A program made the position numbers and the translations under genes. A model generated the notes under the pieces. The model saw nothing but the letters and a program-made list of their open reading frames with translations. It searched no databases and was not told where the DNA came from. A DNA stretch of 25,727 nucleotides from Anaerolineaceae bacterium UBA5365 (GTDB taxonomy: Bacteria; Chloroflexota; Anaerolineae; Anaerolineales; Anaerolineaceae): assembly GCA_002407905.1 (NCBI GenBank), contig DHPL01000019.1, positions 38,494 to 64,220 on the forward strand, written 5' to 3'. Below are positions 1-6,625 of the stretch, in pieces. Within the stretch, counting starts at the first letter, position 1, and each line of letters starts with the position of its first letter.

Positions 1-1
1 C

Positions 2-1012
2 GACCTGGTGATCATGGTGCGCGGCAAGAGCTATATGTTCCTCACCGGTCCCAATGTGATCAAAACCGTCACGGGCGAAGAGATCGACTCAGAAAATCTG
101 GGCGGCGCGGATGTTCATCTGACCACCAGCGGCAATGCCCATCTGGTTGGCGCGGACGATAAAGATGCCATCGCCCTGGCACGCAAAGCGCTGAGCTACC
201 TGCCTTCCAACTCCGTTGAATCAGCCCCGCTTGGCGCTCAGGACGACGACCCCAACCGTCAGCATCTGGCTCTGAACACCCTCGTCCCTGAAGACCCGAG
301 CGCGCCCTACAGCCTGAAGCAGGCCATCAATGCCATCGTTGACGCGGGGTCCTTCTTTGAGATCCAGGCTGGGTTTGCGCCCAACGCCACCGTAGGCCTG
401 GCCCGCTTGGCCGGCCGGCCCGTGGGCATCATTGCACAGGAACCCAGCGTGATGGCTGGCGTAATGGATATCAACAGCGCGGATAAGATCAGCCGTATGG
501 TCCGTTTTTGCGACTGTTTCAATCTGCCGCTGATCACCTTTGTGGACTCCCCTGGCTTCCTGCCTGGCGTGAACCAGGAACATGGCGGCGTGATTCGCCA
601 CGGCGCCAAGGTGCTTTTTGCGTACTCTGAGGCCAGCGTGCCCAAGATCAGCTGCGTGACGCGCAAGGCCTATGGCGGCGCGTACGTGGCCATGAGCTCC
701 AAATTTATGGGCACAGACATGAACTATGCCTGGCCTTCCGCGGAAATCGCGGTGATGGGCGCTGAAGGCGCTGCCAGCATCCTCTATGGCCGGCAGATCG
801 CTGCCGCCGCGGACCAGGTTGCCGAGCGTGCCCGTGTGGAGCAGGAATACACTGAAAAGTTCCTGAACCCCTACGAGGCTGCCAAAGCCGGGTACGTGGA
901 CGAGGTCATCGAACCCGCGCAGAGCCGCCAGAAATTCATCGAGGCCCTGGAGGCGCTGCAGAATAAGGTTGAGTCTGCCTTCCCGCGCAAGCACGGCAAC
1001 ATCCCGCTCTAA
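2..1012 (+). CDS. mmdA: Methylmalonyl-CoA decarboxylase alpha subunit (carboxyltransferase), 5' truncated by window edge
   Basis: This is the carboxyltransferase subunit. It moves the carboxyl group of a CoA thioester, most likely (S)-methylmalonyl-CoA, onto the biotin of the carrier subunit in the cytoplasm. The reading frame is already open at the left edge (codons for D-L-V-I-M-V), so the N-terminal third is missing: 336 residues are present, against roughly 510 in the family. The visible part has the GPNVIKTVTGEE stretch, the crotonase-fold segment DSPGFLPGVNQE, the KAYGGAYVAMSSK oxyanion region and the typical C-terminus KHGNIPL. These match MmdA and propionyl-CoA carboxylase beta. The downstream OadG-, biotin-carrier- and OadB-type genes favour the decarboxylase pump over a carboxylase. 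Glutaconyl-CoA decarboxylase alpha is less likely. A GGAGG at 1013 leads into the next gene. Confidence 0.9.
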   Translation, partial: DLVIMVRGKSYMFLTGPNVIKTVTGEEIDSENLGGADVHLTTSGNAHLVGADDKDAIALARKALSYLPSNSVESAPLGAQDDDPNRQHLALNTLVPEDPSAPYSLKQAINAIVDAGSFFEIQAGFAPNATVGLARLAGRPVGIIAQEPSVMAGVMDINSADKISRMVRFCDCFNLPLITFVDSPGFLPGVNQEHGGVIRHGAKVLFAYSEASVPKISCVTRKAYGGAYVAMSSKFMGTDMNYAWPSAEIAVMGAEGAASILYGRQIAAAADQVAERARVEQEYTEKFLNPYEAAKAGYVDEVIEPAQSRQKFIEALEALQNKVESAFPRKHGNIPL

Positions 1013-1021
1013 GGAGGCGCA

Positions 1022-1432
1022 ATGAGTCAAGGTTTATTGATCACTGCCATCGGAATGGGCCTGGTGTTCGTTATGATTTTGGTCCTCTGGGGCATCATGG
1101 CGCTGCTTACCGCGCTTACGGGCAAAGCTGCCGAGCGCGAGGCAGCCGAAGCGGCCGAAGAAGCCGCCGCCGAGGAGGCTGTATACCAGGCCGCTCCGGC
1201 GGAGGCAGAAAGTGAACTGACTGCCGCCCAGGCAGTAGGCGCCGCAGCCGCGGCCATGGCCGCCGCCCAGGATGGCCAGAAAGCCGCAGCCCTCGGGGTT
1301 GCTGTAGCCCTTGCCCGCGCGAAGGGTCGGAATTGGCGCCCGCAATTTCTTTCATCCGAACCAGCCGACACCGGCTCCAGCCCTTGGTTGAGCGCCGGCC
1401 GGGTCAAGCAGATTTATAGAACAGGACGGTAA
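1022..1432 (+). CDS. mmdD: Sodium-pump decarboxylase small membrane subunit (OadG/MmdD type)
   Basis: This is the small membrane subunit that holds the decarboxylase complex together and helps link the soluble carboxyltransferase to the membrane pump. The 136-residue protein has one N-terminal membrane helix (about residues 4-32), typical of the OAD-gamma family. An unusually long Ala/Glu-rich stretch follows (about residues 35-90), and the tail is basic and Pro-containing. The family is often 80-120 residues, so the Ala/Glu segment makes this copy long. That segment probably forms a flexible or helical spacer. The start is ATG 1022, with GGAGG 5 bases upstream and only 9 bases after the mmdA stop. 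Sequence conservation in this family is low, so the call rests on topology, size and operon position. Confidence 0.8.
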   Translation: MSQGLLITAIGMGLVFVMILVLWGIMALLTALTGKAAEREAAEAAEEAAAEEAVYQAAPAEAESELTAAQAVGAAAAAMAAAQDGQKAAALGVAVALARAKGRNWRPQFLSSEPADTGSSPWLSAGRVKQIYRTGR

Positions 1433-1434
1433 TC

Positions 1435-1890
1435 ATGGAAGTTTCAGTTGAAATCAATGGCAAAACCTACGTTGTAAAAATTCAGGACCTGAACGCCAGC
1501 CCGGTAATGGCCGAAGTAGACGGCGTGACCTACGCGGTGTACCCTGGCGGTGCGCCGGCTGGTGCGGTTGCTCCGGCAGCGCCTCAGGCTGCTCCGGCGG
1601 CAGTTGCCCCTGCTCCGGCTGAACCGGTTGCTGCTCCTGCACCCAGCGCTCCGGCCCCGACCGTGGACCTGGCTTCCGGCAATGTACTCCGCGCGCCCCT
1701 CCCGGGTACCATCGTGGAAGTGAAGGTTAGGCCTGGCGATTCCGTGAAGGCTGGCCAGACCCTCCTGGTGCTCGAAGCGATGAAGATGAAAAACGACATC
1801 AAAGCCAGCGCCGATGCTGTGATTGCCGATGTGATGGTGAATACTGGCGATTTGGTAAAGCACAACGCTCCATTGGTCAGTTTCAAGTAG
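1435..1890 (+). CDS. mmdC: Biotin carboxyl carrier subunit of the decarboxylase
   Basis: This is the biotin carrier. It takes CO2 from the carboxyltransferase active site to the membrane beta subunit, where decarboxylation drives sodium export. The 151 residues comprise an N-terminal beta-rich segment (about 1-38), a Pro/Ala linker (about 40-76) and a C-terminal biotinyl domain (about 82-150). The biotinylation motif is EAMKMKN, with the acceptor lysine at K117. The Pro/Ala linker is the swinging arm known from OadA, GcdC and MmdC. The gene starts 2 bases after the mmdD stop, with a weak AGGACGG ribosome site, so it is probably translationally coupled. Confidence 0.92.
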   Translation: MEVSVEINGKTYVVKIQDLNASPVMAEVDGVTYAVYPGGAPAGAVAPAAPQAAPAAVAPAPAEPVAAPAPSAPAPTVDLASGNVLRAPLPGTIVEVKVRPGDSVKAGQTLLVLEAMKMKNDIKASADAVIADVMVNTGDLVKHNAPLVSFK

Positions 1891-1898
1891 GGGTGCGC

Positions 1899-3017
1899 AT
1901 GGATTTCACCCAATTACTGCAGGAACTTGGGAAGGGTTTTGCCAACTTCAGTTTGGGCAATCTGCTCATGATTTTGGTGGCGCTGGTTCTCATTTACCTG
2001 GCCATTTGGAAGGAATACGAGCCGGTGCTGCTGCTGCCGATCGGTTTTGGCTGCTTGCTGGCCAACCTGGGCATGTCCAACGAAGTTGGATTCATGAAGG
2101 TGATCTACGAGGCCGGCATCAAAACCGAGATCTTCCCGCTGGTGATCTTTATTGGTGTTGGCGCGATGATTGACTTTGCGCCCCTGCTCTCCCAGCCCAG
2201 CATGGTGCTGCTTGGGGCGGCCGGCCAATTTGGCATCTACGCTACCCTCCTCCTGGCACTGGCGATCGGCTTTCCGCTCAACCAGGCGGCTTCGATCGGC
2301 ATCATTGGTGCCATCGACGGACCCACAGCCATCTTTGTGGGCACCAAGCTAGCGCCTGAGATTTTGGCACCGATCGCTGTGGCGGCTTACTCGTACATGA
2401 GCCTGATCCCTATCATTCAGCCGCCGATTATGCGCGCGTTCACCACGCGTAAAGAACGCCTGATCCGCATGGAATACGCCCCCAAGCCGGTCTCCAGGCT
2501 GGCCCGGATCATTTTCCCCATTCTGGTTACTATTCTGGTGGCCCTGGTAGCCCCGGACGCGGCCCCCTTGATGGCTGCTCTCATGCTGGGTAACCTCCTG
2601 CGCGAAGCGTTGGTGGTGGACCGCCTGAGCATCATGGCCCAAAACGAGCTGATCAACATCGCAACGCTCTTCCTGGGCCTCTCCATTGGATCCACGATGA
2701 CCGCGCAAAGCTTCCTCAACTGGCAGACTCTGGCTATTTTGGGCCTGGGCCTGCTGGCCTTCGTGATCGATACCGTTGCCGGCTTGCTCTTTGGAAAACT
2801 GATGAACATCATCACCCGGGGCAAGGTGAACCCGCTGATCGGCGCCTGCGGGATCTCCGCCTTTCCCATGGCCGGCCGCCTCTCGGCCAAGATGGCCCTG
2901 GAGGAAGACCCCACCAACTTCATTCTCATGCACGCCATGGGCTCCAATACTGCCGGGCAGCTCGGTTCTGTGATTGCAGGCGGGCTCTTGCTGGCCCTGG
3001 TGATGGGCGTTGGATGA
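1899..3017 (+). CDS. mmdB: Sodium-ion-translocating decarboxylase beta subunit
   Basis: This integral membrane subunit decarboxylates carboxybiotin and exports Na+. The 372-residue product is strongly hydrophobic throughout, with about nine or more predicted helices, and matches the OadB/GcdB/MmdB family in length. The family signature around the membrane aspartate is present as GAIDGPTAIF, with D140. The C-terminal conserved Asn segment GSNTAGQLGS has N350. ATG 1899 is preferred over GTG 1893 because AGGGG lies about 5 bases upstream of it and families of this type start close to the first amphipathic helix. It begins 8 bases after the biotin-carrier stop and is the last gene of the operon, followed by a strong terminator. 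Confidence 0.93.
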   Translation: MDFTQLLQELGKGFANFSLGNLLMILVALVLIYLAIWKEYEPVLLLPIGFGCLLANLGMSNEVGFMKVIYEAGIKTEIFPLVIFIGVGAMIDFAPLLSQPSMVLLGAAGQFGIYATLLLALAIGFPLNQAASIGIIGAIDGPTAIFVGTKLAPEILAPIAVAAYSYMSLIPIIQPPIMRAFTTRKERLIRMEYAPKPVSRLARIIFPILVTILVALVAPDAAPLMAALMLGNLLREALVVDRLSIMAQNELINIATLFLGLSIGSTMTAQSFLNWQTLAILGLGLLAFVIDTVAGLLFGKLMNIITRGKVNPLIGACGISAFPMAGRLSAKMALEEDPTNFILMHAMGSNTAGQLGSVIAGGLLLALVMGVG

Positions 3018-3034
3018 ACCTTGATCGCTTAAAG

Positions 3035-3063
3035 AAAATGGCCGCTCGCGCGGCCATTTTTAT
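3035..3063. terminator. Bidirectional intrinsic terminator between mmdB and the regulator
   Basis: A perfect 11-bp stem (3035-3045 with 3050-3060, AAAATGGCCGC paired with GCGGCCATTTT) encloses a TCGC loop. The A/T ends of the stem give a T-run in both directions. It sits between convergent genes, so it should end both the mmd operon and the regulator transcript. Confidence 0.93.
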
Positions 3064-3092
3064 ATCTCCTATAAGATCAAAATGAAGAGGGT

Positions 3093-3776
3093 CTACAAAT
3101 TCAGGCGGTAGCCAACCGCTCTTTCAGTCAGGATCAGTTTGGGGTCGCGCGGATCCTGCTCCAGTGCTTTGCGCAGCCAGCTGATGTGTACATCCAGGGT
3201 GCGGGTATCGCCGGTGTAATCCGTGTCCCAAACGGTTTTAAACAGGTCCTCGCGCGTGATCAGGTCGCCGGCGTTTTCCATCAAGAGTTTCAGCAAACGC
3301 GCCACGCGCGGGGTGAGGTGGGCTTCCTTATCCAAGTAGCTCACCATGTTCGTCTGCGAGTTAAGCTGCAATTTGCCGCAAACCAGCATGTGTTTATCTT
3401 CAGTTTGTTTAAAGGTGCGCAGCCGGTTCACCAGTTTTTGCACGGTGAAGGGCAGGCGCAGCACCACATTTGCCAGGGGGTCTTCCAGCAATTCTTCGTT
3501 TTCATTGATGATCAGGATGATGGGGCAGTTGGGCAGTTTGTTGTGGAAACGGCTCACGATCCGCAGGCCGTTCGTGCGCAGCGAGGCGGCGTTGATCACA
3601 ATGGCGGTTGGCTGCAGGTTCTCCAGGGTTTCAATGCCTTCGCTGCCGCTTTGGGCAAGCGCAACTTTATAGCCTTTTTTGATCAAACCCTCGGCGAAAG
3701 TAAAACCATTACTGCGTTTACCTTCTACCAGCAGTATCGTCGCCTGCCGTTTATCCGACAATTCCGTCCTCACCAT
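3093..3776 (-). CDS. OmpR/PhoB-type winged-helix regulator with a degenerate (pseudo-) receiver domain
   Basis: This is a 227-residue cytoplasmic DNA-binding regulator. Residues about 12-121 have the length and hydrophobic pattern of a response-regulator receiver. Residues about 136-226 are a Trans_reg_C winged helix, with the HLTPRVARLLKLL and TRTLDVHISWLRKAL helices and the VGYRL wing. The receiver lacks the phosphorylation machinery: the acidic pair is E18-G19, the phospho-acceptor Asp is N62 (in IVINAAS), the switch Thr/Ser is I90 and the conserved Lys before Pro-Phe is L108. It is therefore expected to work without phosphorylation. No histidine kinase is adjacent. ATG 3776 is chosen because the longer frame to 3908 runs through the predicted promoter. 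GTG 3773 and TTG 3761, the latter with GAGG 6 bases upstream, are possible alternatives. Confidence 0.85.
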   Translation of the reverse strand: MVRTELSDKRQATILLVEGKRSNGFTFAEGLIKKGYKVALAQSGSEGIETLENLQPTAIVINAASLRTNGLRIVSRFHNKLPNCPIILIINENEELLEDPLANVVLRLPFTVQKLVNRLRTFKQTEDKHMLVCGKLQLNSQTNMVSYLDKEAHLTPRVARLLKLLMENAGDLITREDLFKTVWDTDYTGDTRTLDVHISWLRKALEQDPRDPKLILTERAVGYRLNL

Positions 3777-3790
3777 CCTAAAAAACGAAT

Positions 3791-3847
3791 AAAAAATGCA
3801 GTTCCCGAGCCCAAGCGTATTATTCCTCACCGTTCCCGGCTCGCTGC
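3791..3847 (-). promoter_or_regulatory. Possible attenuator hairpin (and GTTCCCG direct repeat) in the regulator's leader
   Basis: Read on the minus strand, GCAG-CGAGCC (3847-3838) can pair with GGCTCG...CTGC (3811-3798), with a 4-base bulge and a long loop. A run of six T (3796-3791) follows directly, as in an intrinsic terminator. It lies between the predicted transcription start (about 3848) and the start codon. The same stretch carries GTTCCCG twice on the plus strand (3801-3807 and 3832-3838), 31 bp apart, which could instead be a pair of protein-binding sites. This is a hypothesis from base pairing only. Confidence 0.35.
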
Positions 3848-3854
3848 TTTTTTC

Positions 3855-3860
3855 ATTATA
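3855..3860 (-). promoter_or_regulatory. -10 box for the winged-helix regulator
   Basis: A consensus TATAAT on the minus strand lies 78 bases upstream of ATG 3776. No convincing -35 hexamer is seen at 16-18 bp. The predicted start is about 3848, giving a leader of roughly 70 nt. Confidence 0.5.
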
Positions 3861-3946
3861 GCCCATGCTTTGGCCCAGGATGTTAAGATTCCTGAATCTA
3901 ATCAGCAAAGGGTCTGCCGGGCGGCCTTAAGCCTTGCAGGGCATGT

Positions 3947-3952
3947 TAGAAT
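3947..3952 (+). promoter_or_regulatory. Candidate -10 box for the replication operon
   Basis: TAGAAT lies 36 bases upstream of ATG 3989, with the ribosome site AAAGGG at 3975-3980 in between. No recognisable -35 is present. It is supported mainly by its position in a divergent intergenic region and by similarity to other -10 boxes in the window. Confidence 0.35.
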
Positions 3953-3988
3953 CAAAAGACCAATTCTGGCACTGAAAGGGTATCCTGC

Positions 3989-4558
3989 ATGAGCGAAATG
4001 GTGGAATGTGTCATCCATTCCCTGCGCATGAGTCTCACGAACGAAGACCGCATCATCATCCTGCAAGACCGCGAAGGAGAGCATTACCTGCCCATCTGGG
4101 TCAAGCGCGGGGATCTTGAATCGATCCTCGTTGCTCTCGAGCAAACCCTGATGGCCCGGCCGATGACTCACGATTTGGTGATGTCCCTCTTTAACACTTT
4201 GGATGCCGAACTCCTGCGCGTTGAGGTGGATGACCTGCGCGAGGATATCTACTACGCCAAGCTTTACCTGCGCCACCAGGGGGAGGAAATACCGGTGGAT
4301 TGCCGGCCTTCGGATGCCATTGCCCTGGCCTTGCGCGCCCGCGTGCCCATACTGGTGCGAAAAGACATCCTTGAGGACGTAGGCATTCGTCCCGAGGACG
4401 CAATGGGGATGGAAGAAAATGCCAGCGACGAAGCCCTGGAAGGCGACCTCTCACCCTTCTCCGATTTTATTGACTCCCTTGGCAAACCGGACGATGAGCC
4501 CAAGCCGGACGCAGATACCCCAACAGACCAAAACGAGGATGGCCCGGAGGCCGCATGA
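3989..4558 (+). CDS. Bifunctional nuclease domain (BFN, DUF151) protein
   Basis: This is a 189-residue soluble protein. Residues about 3-132 match the BFN/DUF151 fold: MVECVIHSLRMSL at the N-terminus, an ILQDREGEHYLPIWV strand pair, and the hallmark PVDCRPSDAIALALRARVPILV near the end. Family members have been reported to have nuclease activity in plants and are widespread but poorly understood in bacteria. A thermostable member from Thermotoga has a known structure. After the domain comes an acidic, low-complexity tail (about 140-189) rich in Asp, Glu and Pro. The start is ATG 3989, with AAAGGG 8 bases upstream. Its stop overlaps the dnaB start (ATGA at 4555), so it is probably co-translated with the helicase. 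That hints at a link to DNA metabolism, which is an inference. Confidence 0.85.
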   Translation: MSEMVECVIHSLRMSLTNEDRIIILQDREGEHYLPIWVKRGDLESILVALEQTLMARPMTHDLVMSLFNTLDAELLRVEVDDLREDIYYAKLYLRHQGEEIPVDCRPSDAIALALRARVPILVRKDILEDVGIRPEDAMGMEENASDEALEGDLSPFSDFIDSLGKPDDEPKPDADTPTDQNEDGPEAA

Positions 4559-5919
4559 CCGAACTTGACGAGCGCACGAGCGTAGATTTTTCGCCATCCC
4601 AGCTTTACGACCGTGAAATGGAAGAGGCTCTCATCGGGTCGGTGATCATCAACCCTGATGCCTATTACGACGTCGCGCCCATTCTGCGGCCGGAAGATTT
4701 TCACCTCAAAGCCCATCAGTGGGTTTGGGAGGCCTTCCGGGACCTTTTTCAGGCCGACCAATCTTTTGACGTGCTCACGCTGAAGCAGCAGCTTGAAGCC
4801 AGCGGTCACCTGGAGGATGTGGGCGGGGTGGAATACCTCGTAGGCCTTTCGAGCCAGGTGCCTACCTCTCTGCATGCTGAAAGCTATGCCCGGAACATTA
4901 ATGCCCTGGCCACCCGCCGGCGGCTCCTGGCCGCTGCCAACGATGTAGCCAAACTGGCCTATCGCAAAGACTACACCATCGACACGGTAATGGGCGAATC
5001 TGAGCAGGCGATTTTTGGCGTCAGCCAAAACCGTTACAACCGCGACCTGGTGCCCCTCAAGAGCGTAGCCGAGGAATACCTTACCCGCTTAGGCGATATT
5101 GCTGGCACTACGGAGGGCCTGAGCGGCCTTTCCACCGGCCTTTCCTCGCTGGATGGGGTGCTGGATGGTTTGCAAAAATCGGACCTTTTAATCGTTGCCG
5201 GCCGCCCGGGCATGGGCAAAAGCGGATTTCTGATCGGTATCGCTAAACACGTTGGTCTCAACCTCCACCGCAGCGTGGCATTTTTCACTCTGGAAATGAG
5301 CGCAGAACAGCTCCTGCAGCGTATGGTGGCCCAGGAAACCCAGATCGATTCACAAAAACTGCGCTCGGGCAAGATGGATGAGGACGACCTCACCCTCACC
5401 GTGCATGCTTTGGATGTGCTGGGCGACGCGCGCATCTACATTGACGATACCCCTGCCATCAGCCCCCTGCAAATGCGCAGCAAGTGCCGGCGCCTGGAGG
5501 CTGAATTTGGCCTGGACCTTGTGATCGTGGACTACCTGCAGCTCATGACCGCCGACGTGCGCACCGAGAACCGCGTGCAGGAGGTCTCCTACATTTCCCG
5601 CTACCTCAAGGTGCTGGCACGCGAACTGCGCGTGCCGGTGATCGCGGCAGCCCAGCTTTCCCGCGCGGTGGAACAGCGCCAGGATAAAACCCCGGTGCTC
5701 TCAGACCTGCGCGAATCCGGCTCCTTGGAACAGGACGCGGACATCGTGATGTTCATCAGCCGCCCGGAGATGATGGAAACCAAGAGCGCGGAAAAGAACC
5801 TGGCTAAACTGATCGTTGCCAAGCACCGCAACGGCCCCACGCATGGGGGGTTGGACCTGGTCTTCATCGAAAAATTGGCCATGTTCCGCGACCACTACAA
5901 AGGCGCTGCCAATGCCTGA
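4555..5919 (+). CDS. dnaB: Replicative DNA helicase DnaB
   Basis: This is the hexameric replicative helicase that unwinds DNA 5' to 3' at the fork and recruits primase. The 454 residues have the full family layout: an N-terminal helical domain (about 17-120), a linker, and a RecA-like domain (about 185-450). Visible motifs are Walker A GRPGMGKS (216-223, with Ser where Thr is usual), the catalytic-Glu segment FFTLEMSAEQL (E247), Walker B LVIVDYLQLM (D326), AAQLSR (Q367), DLRESGSLEQDADIV and the arginine-finger segment KHRNGPTHG. There is no intein. The start ATG overlaps the previous stop by 4 bases, and the stop overlaps the next gene by 8. The DnaD and loader-like genes that follow support the assignment to chromosome replication. 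Confidence 0.97.
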   Translation: MTELDERTSVDFSPSQLYDREMEEALIGSVIINPDAYYDVAPILRPEDFHLKAHQWVWEAFRDLFQADQSFDVLTLKQQLEASGHLEDVGGVEYLVGLSSQVPTSLHAESYARNINALATRRRLLAAANDVAKLAYRKDYTIDTVMGESEQAIFGVSQNRYNRDLVPLKSVAEEYLTRLGDIAGTTEGLSGLSTGLSSLDGVLDGLQKSDLLIVAGRPGMGKSGFLIGIAKHVGLNLHRSVAFFTLEMSAEQLLQRMVAQETQIDSQKLRSGKMDEDDLTLTVHALDVLGDARIYIDDTPAISPLQMRSKCRRLEAEFGLDLVIVDYLQLMTADVRTENRVQEVSYISRYLKVLARELRVPVIAAAQLSRAVEQRQDKTPVLSDLRESGSLEQDADIVMFISRPEMMETKSAEKNLAKLIVAKHRNGPTHGGLDLVFIEKLAMFRDHYKGAANA

Positions 5920-6625
5920 TCCCCTGGCTGCCGCGGAGAGCCAGACCGCGGCCTTCAAGAGCGAAAGCGTCATGAATCTGCGCCTGCCGGGCGATTACCT
6001 GCGTGTTTTGGCCAAGCTTCCCGGCGTAAATCAATTGCAGAATTTCCTTTTGGGCTTTTTCAACCTTCTTTCGCGCCAGGAAGGCCAGCCGCTCCTGGTG
6101 GAGGCCTTCATTCTGCGGGACGCGCTTCAGGGGCCTGTTTTTCAGGACGACAGCGAAGCTTATGCTGCGGCGCTTAAAGCTGCTTTAGATCAGGGATTCT
6201 TGTTGATTTACTCTGAACCGGTAACCGGCATGATCTACCTCCTGCCGGGTACGCCCCAGGGCCAGGCTCTGCTCGCCGCCCTGGAAGAAGGCAGCGTCTC
6301 TGCCTCGGGCACTGCCCAGGCGCAGCCCACTTCTTTGGAGCCAACGCCGAATATTTACCAGCTCTACGAAGAGCACTTTGGCCCGCTTACCCCGCTTTTG
6401 GCTGAGGAATTGCGCCAGGACGAGGCCGCTTATCCCGCGGAATGGATCCCGGATGCCATCCGCGAAGCGCTATTACACAACGCACGCTCCTGGAAGTACG
6501 TTCAGGCTGTGTTAATGAACTGGAAAGAGCATGGCAAAGGACCTGCCCATGAAAAAAGTAAAGAACGTGACCGCGAAACTGAAAAATACCTTGAAGCCCT
6601 CAAAAAGCGCAAGCAAAACCGCTGA
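5912..6625 (+). CDS. DnaD-domain replication protein
   Basis: This is a 237-residue protein related to the DnaD/DnaB primosome proteins of Bacillus, which remodel origin DNA and help load the helicase. The clearest part is the C-terminal DnaD-like domain (about 147-208). It reads NIYQLYEEHFGPLTPLLAEEL, then YPAEWIPDAIREA, then the ending RSWKYVQAVLMNWKEHG, which matches the YxxxIL...W motif of that family. Residues about 22-125 probably form a winged-helix N-terminal domain, joined by a Ser/Ala/Pro linker (126-146). The tail (209-237) is highly charged. ATG 5912 overlaps dnaB by 8 bases and has AAAGG 9 bases upstream; ATG 5972 is an alternative. The last 77 bases overlap the next gene. Confidence 0.85.
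   Translation: MPDPLAAAESQTAAFKSESVMNLRLPGDYLRVLAKLPGVNQLQNFLLGFFNLLSRQEGQPLLVEAFILRDALQGPVFQDDSEAYAAALKAALDQGFLLIYSEPVTGMIYLLPGTPQGQALLAALEEGSVSASGTAQAQPTSLEPTPNIYQLYEEHFGPLTPLLAEELRQDEAAYPAEWIPDAIREALLHNARSWKYVQAVLMNWKEHGKGPAHEKSKERDRETEKYLEALKKRKQNR

Noticed and set aside
221..1030. A 269-codon minus-strand open frame opposite the carboxyltransferase gene.
   Set aside because: It is a mirror frame of a high-GC gene; its product has the His/Gly/Val-rich composition of antisense translation and no recognisable motif.
1560..1670. Repeated GCTCCGGC units in the biotin-carrier gene as a DNA repeat element.
   Set aside because: They are fully explained by the in-frame Pro/Ala linker common to biotin carriers.
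3186..3992. A 268-codon plus-strand frame opposite the winged-helix regulator.
   Set aside because: The minus strand encodes a clear winged helix; the plus frame has no recognisable domain and includes the regulator's leader.
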